From assembly GCA_964604675.1 (NCBI GenBank), contig CAZSAT010000200.1, positions 1 to 8,888 of the forward strand: DNA of 8,888 nt, in the 5' to 3' direction. Positions 1 to 6,315 of the stretch are shown here, piece after piece. Position numbers and translations under genes: made by a program. The notes under the pieces are model-generated. The model was not told the origin of the DNA and made no database searches. It saw nothing but the letters and a program-made list of their open reading frames with translations. The stretch comes from CAZSAT01 sp964604675. Lineage in GTDB: Bacteria > Myxococcota_A > UBA796 > CAJQPC01. The first letter of the stretch is position 1; the number at the start of each line of letters is the position of its first letter.

Positions 1-858
1 TCCGACGAGCCTCGAGCCAGGATGCGGCGTGACCAACTCTCGATCATCGCGCCCAAGACCGGGGACGCGCCCATCTACTCCGACGATCGGGCGGACACCG
101 CCTATATCATCTACGAATACGCCGGTGAGGGTGATCCGCCGCAGGATGCCGGGCTGCAGTCCATCTTCCTCCCCTTTTACGGGATCAAGGACACATCGTC
201 GCTTTGGGCGTGTGGAGTGGGTGAGGACAACGTCGGGAGTTGCTGGGGATGGGACCGCTGGGGATGGACGGACATTCCTGAGAAGTACAGATTCACCTCG
301 ATGGGCCTGAACGAGTACTCTTCAGTGGGTGTCACCACGACCGGTGGCCTCGTGTGCTGGCCCGAGGACCAATGCTACGGTGAGATGCAGTCCCCTGATC
401 GGACCGACTTCGCCGAGGTCAACTTCAACGGCAGCAGGGTCGTCAGAATGACCGACGGTAGCTTCAACTTCGTATCGGATGATCTGTCTCCGTTCGCGGA
501 GGAGGCTAGCGAATTCGAGCGCTGGGACTCGAGGGGGGGCTGGCTCTATGGCGTCACTGAAACTGGGGACGTCCAGGTCTGCGGCACCGACTGTGCGAGG
601 CTCCACTCCACCGACGGCCTCGACGACTTCTGCGTGACAGGAGACTGGTGGTGTGGCATCCGATCCGGCGACGGAAGCATCGTTTGCGAGCGCCTGTCCA
701 CAAAACCGAACTGGCCTGAGCCGCCGGAGGGCAGCTACGAGCAGATGGCTTGCGCCTACCGCTACGCCTGCGCCATCGAGGCCGGCGGCGACGACATCGC
801 CTGCTGGGGTGAGGACTACGACGAGATGTGGGGTTCTGTGCTGGCCGTTCCCGAGTAG
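1..858 (+). CDS. RCC1-repeat-like, Cys/Trp-rich protein (5' partial)
   Basis: The frame is open from the first base, and the first ATG (position 22) is followed by no signal peptide, so the true start probably lies upstream of the window. The visible protein (about 285 residues) has degenerate RCC1-type beta-propeller blades. Recurrent Gly-rich segments end in 'CWG' or 'VCW' (near residues 67-77 and 117-121 from the ATG), and the last blade reads 'ACAIEAGGDDIACWGED'. Paired cysteines recur in each blade, which suggests a secreted, disulfide-bonded protein. RCC1-like repeat proteins of this extracellular kind are common in Myxococcota, where most have no known function; the fold suggests binding or a surface role rather than catalysis. 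The gene converges on the lipoprotein gene that ends at 882, with a 23-bp gap. Its codon use is less GC3-biased than the genes to the right. The RCC1-like assignment is fairly sure; the function is unknown. Confidence 0.75.
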   Translation, partial: SDEPRARMRRDQLSIIAPKTGDAPIYSDDRADTAYIIYEYAGEGDPPQDAGLQSIFLPFYGIKDTSSLWACGVGEDNVGSCWGWDRWGWTDIPEKYRFTSMGLNEYSSVGVTTTGGLVCWPEDQCYGEMQSPDRTDFAEVNFNGSRVVRMTDGSFNFVSDDLSPFAEEASEFERWDSRGGWLYGVTETGDVQVCGTDCARLHSTDGLDDFCVTGDWWCGIRSGDGSIVCERLSTKPNWPEPPEGSYEQMACAYRYACAIEAGGDDIACWGEDYDEMWGSVLAVPE

Positions 859-881
859 CCGCGCTCCAACCCCTCGCGCCT

Positions 882-1280
882 CTACGGGGTCTTGACCTGC
901 ACCTCGAACTGCCCGGCCTGCTCGTCCATGCTGACCATGTCGTAGCGCTCGGTGGCGCCGCCGTTCAGGACCACCATCTGCCAGCTGGACTCGTCGCCCG
1001 TGAGCCGCCCCTCCGCGCTGCGGAAGACGGTCTTGATCTGCACGGGGAGGTCCTTGCCGGAGAGGTTCTCGAGCTCGATCGTGATCCGCAGGCGCCCGTC
1101 GGCCTCGCGGTCGGTCTGGATGTGGCGCAGCGCCACGAGCTCCCAGGCGGCCTTGTCGACCGCGAGCACCGCCTCGGAGGGCTCCATGTCCGGGTAGGTC
1201 TGGAGCGGCGCCGGGCCCTGCCAGGCGCAGCCCGTGAAGAGCGCCGCGGCGAGCAGCGTCACTGGTACATCACGCCCCAT
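882..1280 (-). CDS. YcfL-like (DUF1425-type) lipoprotein
   Basis: A 132-residue protein with a short hydrophobic N-terminus ending in a lipobox-like 'LFTGC' (Cys18), so it is probably lipid-modified and attached to the outer membrane facing the periplasm. The remainder resembles YcfL/DUF1425 proteins: a beta-sandwich-like domain with 'ITIELENLSGKDLPVQIKT' around residues 66-84, then 'SSWQMVVLNGG' and a C-terminal 'FEVQVKTP'. ATG 1280 is preferred because AAGGAGGG lies just upstream. An alternative GTG at 1262 overlaps the stop of the preceding LpoB-like frame (GTGA), showing tight coupling. In enterobacteria ycfL and lpoB are neighbours, and the same pairing here supports both calls. The role of YcfL is not established; an accessory part in peptidoglycan-synthase regulation is an inference from the neighbourhood. 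With the upstream gene broken, this one may have lost its promoter. Confidence 0.72.
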   Translation of the reverse strand: MGRDVPVTLLAAALFTGCAWQGPAPLQTYPDMEPSEAVLAVDKAAWELVALRHIQTDREADGRLRITIELENLSGKDLPVQIKTVFRSAEGRLTGDESSWQMVVLNGGATERYDMVSMDEQAGQFEVQVKTP

Positions 1281-1624
1281 GAGCCCTCCTTCTTCATCTC
1301 GTAGCTGTTCGACCAGCCCACGATGCCGGTCTCGGCGTCGGTGAGCTGGAAGCGGATGACCACGTAGTCGGCCTGGGTCTGGCCGTCGGAGCTCGAAAGG
1401 CTGCGGACCTCGCCGGTGAGGAAGTAGTCGGCGCCCGCGATGGCGGTGAGCTTCGAGGCGTCGGCCTGGCCCGAGCGCTTCAGCTCGCGCTCGGCGAGGA
1501 TCTGCTCGGTGATCTCGCGGTTCAGGACCGCGAGCTTGCCCGCCGCGTTCTGCACGAGCAGGTCGGTGATCAGCGTGGTGAAGATGTCCTGGTCGATCAG
1601 GAAGCGGCTTCGGTTGTTCACCGG
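1259..1624 (-). pseudogene. lpoB: LpoB-like penicillin-binding-protein activator, 5'-truncated
   Basis: From about 1624 to the stop at 1259 the minus strand encodes about 120 residues typical of the C-terminal domain of LpoB, the outer-membrane lipoprotein that activates the peptidoglycan synthase PBP1b. The stretch begins 'VNNRSRFLIDQDIFTTLI', continues through 'LNREITEQILAERELKRSG', 'GADYFLTGEV' and 'VVIRFQLTDAETGIVGWSN', and ends 'GSWGVMYQ'. The frame stays open upstream to 1918, but that part is the antisense of the neighbouring transposase and has no LpoB character. The signal peptide, lipobox Cys, linker and first strand of the domain are therefore missing. The rest of the gene is not found elsewhere in the window. 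Its stop overlaps the downstream lipoprotein gene. Family assignment is by recognisable sequence pattern; loss of function is inferred from the missing export signal. Confidence 0.72.
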
Positions 1625-2140
1625 CTCGTCTGGCTGCTCCACGGACTCTGCCAAGGCATCGTCATGCCCGAGCAGACTGGCCGCGGTCGCCCGCGCACGC
1701 CCCTGGGGGATGTGGTCTTCTCTGCGGTCGTGAAGGCCTACGAGGGCAAGAGCGGTCGCCGAGTGACCTCGGCGCTCCGCGTCCACTTCGAGCGCGGGCT
1801 GACGACGAAGGTGGTCAGCTACAACACGCTCTCGGACTACCTGTCTAAGCCGGAGCTCACGCCGCTTCTCCGTGTGCTGCTGCAGGAGAGCGCGGCGCCC
1901 TTGAAGGGGGTCGAGCACTGCTTCGCCATTGATTCAACCGGCTTCGGCACGCGCAGCTACGACCGCTGGTACGACGAGAAGTGGGGACGCCAGAAGAGCA
2001 GGCGGCGCTTCGTCAAGGTGCACGCGGCCTGCGGCGTGAAGACCCACGTCTGCACTGACCTGATCGTCAGCCAGGCCGGGGACGCCACACAGCTCGAGCC
2101 TCTGCTCGACGGGACCACCCAGCGCTTCGTTGCCCTGTAG
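1625..2140 (+). pseudogene. DDE transposase fragment, truncated at both ends
   Basis: The frame encodes about 170 residues of an IS4/IS5/IS1182-type DDE transposase. Homology-like sequence starts before the apparent ATG at 1664: 'LLHGLCQGIV' runs in frame into 'MPEQTGRGRPRTPL', a pattern normally about 30 or more residues into such transposases. The gene has therefore lost its own N-terminus, and the ATG is probably just an internal Met. The segment 'FAIDSTGFGTRSYD' carries the first catalytic Asp (residue 90 from that Met), followed by a basic stretch and 'VHAACGVKTHV'. The protein ends at 'TTQRFVAL', before the second Asp and the Glu. The stop codon TAG (2138-2140) belongs to the terminal inverted repeat of the IS66 element that interrupts the gene. 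It cannot be catalytically active. The exact IS family is uncertain without a search. Confidence 0.78.
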
Positions 2141-2155
2141 GTCCGGTCTACCCCC
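2137..2155 (+). repeat. IS66 left terminal inverted repeat
   Basis: GTAGGTCCGGTCTACCCCC matches the inward-read right end in its first 10 bases and again in ACCCCC. Its GTAG supplies the TAG stop that ends the interrupted transposase frame. Confidence 0.8.
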
Positions 2156-2173
2156 GCACGGTCTTGCCGTGCG
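2155..2173. terminator. Hairpin just inside the left IS66 end
   Basis: CGCACGG (2155-2161) and CCGTGCG (2167-2173) form a perfect 7-bp stem with a 5-base loop. It lies 3' of tnpC (stop at 2192). There is no T-tract, so it could be a weak terminator, a barrier to transcription entering the element from outside, or simply part of the transposase-binding end. Confidence 0.4.
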
Positions 2174-2191
2174 ACCGAGGAGGTTCCGGCA

Positions 2192-3751
2192 CTACGCCGA
2201 TGACCTGGCGGCCTTCCAGGTCCAGGGGACCAGGGTGTCGAGGAGTCCTGGCTCGCGGTTGGCGCGCATGACCGAGAGCCGCGGCAGCACGTCCGCGAGG
2301 TAGGCGAACGGGTCGATGCCCAGCCGTTGGCAGGTTCGGACGACTGTGTAGACCTGCCCGAGGCGGCGGCCACCCTCGTCGCTGCCGGCAAACAGGTAGT
2401 TCTTGCGGCCCCGGCCGATCACGCCCAGCTCCCTCTCGGCGAGGTTGTTCGACAGCGGGATGCGCCCGTCGTCCAGGAAGCGCAGGAGCGCCGTCCGGTG
2501 GTTCCGGTAGTACTGGGTGGCCTTGTAGAGCTCCTCGTCTGGAAGGAACTCCTTTCGAGCCTCGACCATCCACTGCTCGAAGCGCTCGACCAGGACACGG
2601 CTCTCTCGTCGTCGTCGGGTCAGCCGGACCTCGGCCGTGTCGTCGGCTTCGTCGGCCTCCGTCTCGACATCGAAGACGGCGCCGATCCAGGCCAGCGCCT
2701 CCTCGGCGCGTGTCGGCGCACCTGGTTGGGCTTCTTCGAACTTGTCTCGCAGGTGGTACCAGCAGCCGCACTCGACGATGTGGCCGTCCCTGTAGAGCAG
2801 GTCCATGTTCGAGGCGGCGTCGGCCACCAGCCAGCCTCGGTAGGCTCTCTTCGTGCCGACGCGGAGGAACTTCTCGAAGTGCTTGCCGTGCTTGGACGGG
2901 CTGAAGTGGAAGGCGGTCAGCTCCTCGTTGCAGAAGACCGCGATCTGCCCGCGGTGCTTGCCCTTCTTGCCGGGTTCGAGCACCTTCAGGCCGGTGCCGT
3001 CGGTGTGGAGGAGGCCGCTGGCGAACAGCCGCTTCACGATGCGGTCGACGATGGGCTCGACCAGGCGGGCGACGTGCTTCATGACGTCGCAGAGCGTTGA
3101 GGAGGCCATGGTCACACCCTGGTGCCGGAGGTCCTCAGCGATGCGGGCGAGGGGCAGGTGGAGGCCGCACTTCTGGTAGGCGACGTGAGACAAGAAAGAC
3201 GCCGTCATGCTCCCGCCGGGGAGCGCTGTCGGGGGCAGCGGTGCAGTCGTCAGGGTGCGGCAGCCGCGGCAGCGCACGGACTGGCGCACAGTCCTGCGAA
3301 CCCGGACATGGGCGCGGACGTAGTCGAGCTTCTCGGAGACCTCGGGAGGGAGCTCGGCGAGGTTGGTGGAGCCGCACGATGGGCAGTCCCGGACTGGAAT
3401 CTCCTCGGTGTCTCGCTCGAGGTGCGCGGGGGGCGGGCCTCGCCTGGGCTTCCGCTTCGGCCTCTTCGTCTCCTTGCGCCGCTTCGGCGGCGTGATCGAG
3501 GAGGGCCGGTCGTTCCTCGGCTCGGGTGTGCCCGCGCCGGCGTTGGAGCTCGCGTCAGGCGCCGCGCTGGACGGCGCCGGTTGCCGCGCGAGGAGCTCGG
3601 CGACCTGGCGCTGGAGGCCCTCGACCAGCCGAGTGAGCTGGCGCACGTCGGCCTGCAGGGCCTCGTTCTGGGCGGTCAGGCTCTCGACGGTCCTGTGCGC
3701 CGAAGCGAGGGCCTCGACGAGGGCGACGGTCGTGGGATCCGAGCCGGACAC
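2192..3751 (-). CDS. tnpC: IS66-family transposase TnpC
   Basis: A 519-residue DDE transposase of normal IS66 length. Residues 12-55 form a leucine-rich coiled coil. Residues 60-120 are a Pro- and Lys/Arg-rich linker. A zinc-finger-like module follows with Cys123/Cys126 and Cys161/Cys164. The catalytic core has Asp251 in 'LLHTDGTGL', Asp311 in 'GWLVADAASNMD' and Glu439 in 'IPLSNNLAERELG', followed by the family signature 'GRKNYLFAGSDEGG'. The IS66 C-terminal domain closes the protein. It catalyses transposition of the element. The start is GTG at 3751; no ATG is available in frame at the expected place. The only Shine-Dalgarno-like GGAG is about 16 bases upstream, at the edge of an 11-bp inverted repeat that brackets the start codon, so translation is probably weak or controlled. 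An 83-bp gap separates it from tnpB. Confidence 0.95.
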   Translation of the reverse strand: MSGSDPTTVALVEALASAHRTVESLTAQNEALQADVRQLTRLVEGLQRQVAELLARQPAPSSAAPDASSNAGAGTPEPRNDRPSSITPPKRRKETKRPKRKPRRGPPPAHLERDTEEIPVRDCPSCGSTNLAELPPEVSEKLDYVRAHVRVRRTVRQSVRCRGCRTLTTAPLPPTALPGGSMTASFLSHVAYQKCGLHLPLARIAEDLRHQGVTMASSTLCDVMKHVARLVEPIVDRIVKRLFASGLLHTDGTGLKVLEPGKKGKHRGQIAVFCNEELTAFHFSPSKHGKHFEKFLRVGTKRAYRGWLVADAASNMDLLYRDGHIVECGCWYHLRDKFEEAQPGAPTRAEEALAWIGAVFDVETEADEADDTAEVRLTRRRRESRVLVERFEQWMVEARKEFLPDEELYKATQYYRNHRTALLRFLDDGRIPLSNNLAERELGVIGRGRKNYLFAGSDEGGRRLGQVYTVVRTCQRLGIDPFAYLADVLPRLSVMRANREPGLLDTLVPWTWKAARSSA

Positions 3752-3779
3752 GGCTGCATCGGATCAGCTCCGGCTCGGA
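3738..3779 (-). promoter_or_regulatory. Inverted repeat bracketing the tnpC start codon
   Basis: TCCGAGCCGGA (3738-3748) and TCCGGCTCGGA (3769-3779) are perfect 11-bp inverted repeats 20 bases apart. In the transcript the 3' arm begins right after the GTG start codon, and the only SD-like GGAG overlaps the inner edge of the 5' arm. A folded mRNA would therefore hold the ribosome-binding region inside the hairpin. The repeat is seen directly; the translational-control role is an inference. Confidence 0.6.
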
Positions 3780-3834
3780 CGTTCAACCAGAGCGGCCGTC
3801 GATGATCCTCCCGCCTGGATCCACGAGGTGTCGA

Positions 3835-4188
3835 CTACACCGCCCGCCGGTGACGCAAGCGGTGCGTCACCCGGTTCAGGTCGATGCCCTCCAGGATGAG
3901 CGCGAGGTCTCCGGCATCGAGCCGCACCCGCGCCTGGCCCTCGTCGAAGGCGGGAAGCTGAAAGGTCCCCTTGGCAAGCCGCTTGTAGAAGATGCAGTAC
4001 CCGGTGCGGTCATAGACCAGGGTCTTCAGCAGGGTTCTCCGCCTGTTCAGGAAGCAGAAGACATGGCCCGAGAGTGGGTCTTCTTGTAGGCGCTGTCGCA
4101 CGATCCCGGACAAGCCCCGGAAGGACTTCCGCATGTCCACCGGCTCCGTCGCCAGCCAGATCCGTACAGAGGGCGGCAGGGTCAGCAC
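3835..4188 (-). CDS. tnpB: IS66 accessory protein TnpB (Orf2)
   Basis: A 117-residue protein of the IS66 Orf2 family, required for transposition in studied IS66 elements though its biochemical role is unclear. The family hallmarks are clear: 'EPVDMRKSFRGL' at residues 15-26, then a strand-rich 'HVFCFLNRRRTLLKTLVYD' (42-60), 'GYCIFYKRLAKGTF' (63-76), and an acidic-to-basic C-terminus ending 'RLRHRRAV'. It starts with GTG at 4188, overlapping the tnpA stop by 7 bases (GTGCTGA), so it is probably translated by coupling with tnpA. Length and composition are normal. Confidence 0.93.
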   Translation of the reverse strand: MLTLPPSVRIWLATEPVDMRKSFRGLSGIVRQRLQEDPLSGHVFCFLNRRRTLLKTLVYDRTGYCIFYKRLAKGTFQLPAFDEGQARVRLDAGDLALILEGIDLNRVTHRLRHRRAV

Positions 4189-4499
4189 GACGCGACGGTG
4201 CGCAGCAGCCGCTGCAGGGTGTCGGCGCGGAAGTCGTCATCGACCTCCACGCGGAGGTCGCCGATCACCACCGTGTAGGTAGCCTCCGACCGCGCCGTCT
4301 CGAGCGTCCCGCCCACCTCGACTTCCACGAGCCGAGGACCCGACCGCCTCGTCCAACCCTTGCAGGCCGACAGCGAGTACCAGCTGATCCCGCGGGCTGC
4401 GCACCAGCTCGACATCCGCTCGCCGGACGCCTCCCACTCGGCGAGCAGCGCGCGGGCCTCTACCCGATCTCGGACCTTGCGAACCATCGCCTCGGACAT
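4182..4499 (-). CDS. tnpA: IS66 TnpA (Orf1-type HTH protein)
   Basis: A 105-residue protein in the first position of the IS66 operon. Residues 10-50 fit the usual helix-turn-helix of this family ('ALLAEWEASGERMSSWC', 'AARGISWYSLSACKGW'), likely binding the element's ends. The C-terminal part 'VIGDLRVEVDDDFRADTLQRLL' is the conserved tail typical of IS66 Orf1-like proteins. ATG 4499 is preceded by a strong GAGGAGG Shine-Dalgarno sequence 5-11 bases upstream. It is coupled to tnpB by overlap. IS66 nomenclature for this gene varies between labs. Confidence 0.9.
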   Translation of the reverse strand: MSEAMVRKVRDRVEARALLAEWEASGERMSSWCAARGISWYSLSACKGWTRRSGPRLVEVEVGGTLETARSEATYTVVIGDLRVEVDDDFRADTLQRLLRTVASC

Positions 4500-4520
4500 C
4501 TCGAACCTCCTCAGTTCGAG
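4500..4520 (-). promoter_or_regulatory. tnpA ribosome-binding site in a hairpin loop
   Basis: In the transcript, CTCGAAC, the loop TGAGGAG and GTTCGAG form a perfect 7-bp stem ending directly before the ATG. The Shine-Dalgarno sequence occupies the loop and the start of the 3' arm. The structure could limit initiation of tnpA and, through coupling, tnpB. Confidence 0.6.
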
Positions 4521-4548
4521 GTAGCCGGGCCCTACGCGCGAGACGACG

Positions 4549-4567
4549 GGGGGTCACCCGGACCTAC
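4549..4567 (-). repeat. IS66 right terminal inverted repeat
   Basis: Read inward on the minus strand it is GTAGGTCCGGGTGACCCCC, identical to the left end over 10 bases and again at ACCCCC. No obvious -35/-10 promoter is seen between this end and the tnpA ribosome-binding site. Confidence 0.8.
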
Positions 4568-5028
4568 AGCTTGGGTCTCCTTCTTGGCGAAGTTTGCAAG
4601 CAACGTGCCTGGGCAGCATGCCGGCGACACCGGGCTCCCCTGCCTGCAGCTCTCGCAATCCAGCGAGGGGAGCTTCGCACGAATGCGAATCGGCCACTGT
4701 CGACCTTGGTTGCCACAGGCGGCACCGCCCGCTCCAGGGCGTTGAACGGCTCGCGGATGTTCCTGGGCTCCTGGCACGCCTGCAGGGCCCTCGTCGCCGC
4801 GGTCGACAGCTGGAGGGGTCGAAAGCTTGAGGGGGAAGGTCGACCGCTGGCGAGCGGAGTGGCGGGTGGCGACAGAGGCCCCGCCATACCCCGCTGATGG
4901 AGCTATGGGATGGGGTGCTGCCGCGGTGGGCGCAGAGGGCTGGAGCCATGCCTGGCTCCTGCCCTCTGCGAACTTCCGTTTCGCGGGTCAGCACCCGGCA
5001 CCGCGACCGTACTTCCAAGGCGCTGGAG
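4568..5028. other. Gap without a convincing gene, between IS66 and the cytochrome-porin gene
   Basis: Several frames are open here because of the high GC, but none has a ribosome-binding site, a recognisable motif or clear codon bias. The sequence does not continue the transposase interrupted at 2136, nor does it supply the missing lpoB 5' end. It contains a strong hairpin at 4931-4970 and numerous short GC-rich dyads. It may be leftover sequence from a lost element, or the 3' flank of the operon to the right. Confidence 0.5.
4931..4970 (-). terminator. Strong hairpin downstream of the cytochrome-porin gene
   Basis: CGCAGAGGGCTGGAGCC (4931-4947) pairs with GGCTCCTGCCCTCTGCG (4954-4970), giving a 17-bp stem with one mismatch and a 6-base loop. 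It is 58 bases past the stop of the minus-strand gene at 5029, a good place for a terminator or an mRNA-stabilising structure. No U-tract follows on either strand, so intrinsic termination is not certain. Confidence 0.55.
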
Positions 5029-6315
5029 TCAGAAGGCCGAGTCCACGAGGAGCGTCACGCCGTAGCCCTTGTCGGCATCGCTCACCAGGGTCAGGTCGGC
5101 CTCCGCCCCGACACGAACATTGGACAGGACGTAGGAGTTGACCCCGAGAGCGGACGCCAGCGCGGTCGGCCCCCCGTTGGCAGCCTGCGTCCAGTCGAGC
5201 CTGACCAGAGGCAGGAAGACGGGGGAGGCGTGGGCTCCGTGCACCGTGTACAACAGCTCGAGGTCGCCGGCGAGGTTCCAGCCGTTGTCCCCTACAGACG
5301 AGCCGTCGCCCGCAGCGATGAAGAGCCCGTCGATGATCAGGTCGCCAAGCTCGGCGTTGAAGTCGCCACCAGCGCGCATGACCGCGTAGTCAGCGATCCC
5401 GCCGGTCGCGTCTTCCACCGAGGTTCCCCCGCCAGCCAGGAGCCCCCCGAATGCGACCCCAGGCGCCAGCTCGAACGCGAGTCTTCCGAAGCCCAGGGAA
5501 GGGGACTCGCCCTCGAGACTGCCGGTCGGCGCGGCGCCGCCGACGACGTAGAACAGGGGGCCGACACGACCGTAGATCCCCACGTTCTGCGACGCCTTGC
5601 GCAGGCGAAGCCCGGTGCCGTAGTCCGCGTCGAGCGGAGCCTTGTGGGCAACCGTGAGGCGGTGGCCGCCTTCCGCCATGGAGTTGTAGGGGTCGACCGA
5701 GAACAGCGGCGTGTAGCCCCCGAACAGGTTGATGGCGCGCGAGGGGTTCCAGGTGAGGCGCCCGCTCGCTGCGGGCACGAACGCATCCTCGTCCTCGGTC
5801 TCCAGCTCGATGTGGTACGCGACCTGCTCCCCGACGTTGCCGTTCGCGAGCAGCTCCACCTCGTGGAGCGGACGGGTCTTGACGACGTCGCCGTCGTACT
5901 GCGCCAGGTAGGACTTCACCCGGAAGGCCAGCGGCGACGTGGGCTCCAGCGTGAGCTGATCGCTGATCTTCTGGTGCTGCTGGGCCTCGGGCACGATGGA
6001 GCCGTCCCCTTCTCGGAACCTGTAGCCGGCCTCCTTGAAGTCGCGGCCCACCTCGTTGAGGTAGGGCGCCGCGCTGTGACAGGTCGAGCACTCCACGTTC
6101 CAGGCACGGGCGAAGCTGGGGACCGCGTTGGCGACGCCGAGCTGGGACATCGAGGAGGTCAGCGGCTCCGGAGGGAACAGGTCGGGGTCGCCGCCGTCGC
6201 GGACGGGACAGCGCGGCGCCTCGAGGAACTCCGCCATGTGTGAAAGCAGGATGGTGAAGCCACTCCCCGCGACGAGGACGAGCCCGGTCTTGCGCACGAA
6301 CTGAGGGACGCTCAT
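5029..6315 (-). CDS. Cyc2-like monoheme cytochrome c fused to an outer-membrane beta-barrel
   Basis: A 428-residue protein. Residues 11-26 are hydrophobic (export signal or anchor), and 'VANA' at 61-64 looks like a cleavage site. 'VPSFARAWNVECSTCH' follows, with one heme motif at Cys76/Cys79/His80, then 'PYLNEVGRDFKEAGY'. This matches the pattern at the start of Cyc2-type proteins (SFAR..., CxxCH, P.L...GR.FK..GY), which are single-heme cytochromes fused to a porin and implicated in outer-membrane Fe(II) oxidation. Residues from about 115 to 428 are amphipathic strands rich in Gly, Tyr and Asp, ending in Phe as outer-membrane barrels usually do. ATG 6315 is preceded by GAAGAGGTG and overlaps the stop of the upstream cytochrome gene (ATGA), so the two are co-translated. 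Fe(II) as the substrate is inferred; many related heme-porins are uncharacterised. The open frame continues to 6879, but the upstream part is antisense-like and lacks its own ribosome-binding site. Confidence 0.75.
   Translation of the reverse strand: MSVPQFVRKTGLVLVAGSGFTILLSHMAEFLEAPRCPVRDGGDPDLFPPEPLTSSMSQLGVANAVPSFARAWNVECSTCHSAAPYLNEVGRDFKEAGYRFREGDGSIVPEAQQHQKISDQLTLEPTSPLAFRVKSYLAQYDGDVVKTRPLHEVELLANGNVGEQVAYHIELETEDEDAFVPAASGRLTWNPSRAINLFGGYTPLFSVDPYNSMAEGGHRLTVAHKAPLDADYGTGLRLRKASQNVGIYGRVGPLFYVVGGAAPTGSLEGESPSLGFGRLAFELAPGVAFGGLLAGGGTSVEDATGGIADYAVMRAGGDFNAELGDLIIDGLFIAAGDGSSVGDNGWNLAGDLELLYTVHGAHASPVFLPLVRLDWTQAANGGPTALASALGVNSYVLSNVRVGAEADLTLVSDADKGYGVTLLVDSAF

Larger units (their letters stand above)
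2137..4567 (-). mobile_element. IS66-family insertion sequence, apparently complete
   Basis: A 2431-bp element with the standard IS66 gene order tnpA-tnpB-tnpC on the minus strand. Its ends are inverted repeats: reading inward, the left end is GTAGGTCCGGTCTACCCCC and the right end is GTAGGTCCGGGTGACCCCC. The first 10 bases match exactly, and 16 of 19 match overall. All three reading frames are intact and the transposase keeps its DDE residues, so the copy could be active. IS66 elements usually make 8-bp target duplications. The flanks here (GTTGCCCT on the left, AGCTTGGG on the right) do not match, which suggests a later rearrangement next to one end. The left end sits inside the transposase fragment, so this is the younger insertion. 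Confidence 0.88.

Noticed and set aside
1625..1918. In-frame upstream extension of the LpoB frame to 1918
   Set aside because: It is the reverse complement of clear transposase coding sequence and has no LpoB character.
2327..3100. Long plus-strand frames opposite tnpC
   Set aside because: They are antisense to a well-supported IS66 transposase and have no independent start signals.
4568..5028. Group II intron or other ribozyme
   Set aside because: No domain V-like hairpin or typical intron boundary could be recognised; only GC-rich dyads are present.
4897..6243. Long plus-strand open frame (448 codons) opposite the heme-porin
   Set aside because: It is a GC-driven shadow: Arg/Gly/Val-rich, no motif, and antisense to a gene with a heme motif and barrel pattern.
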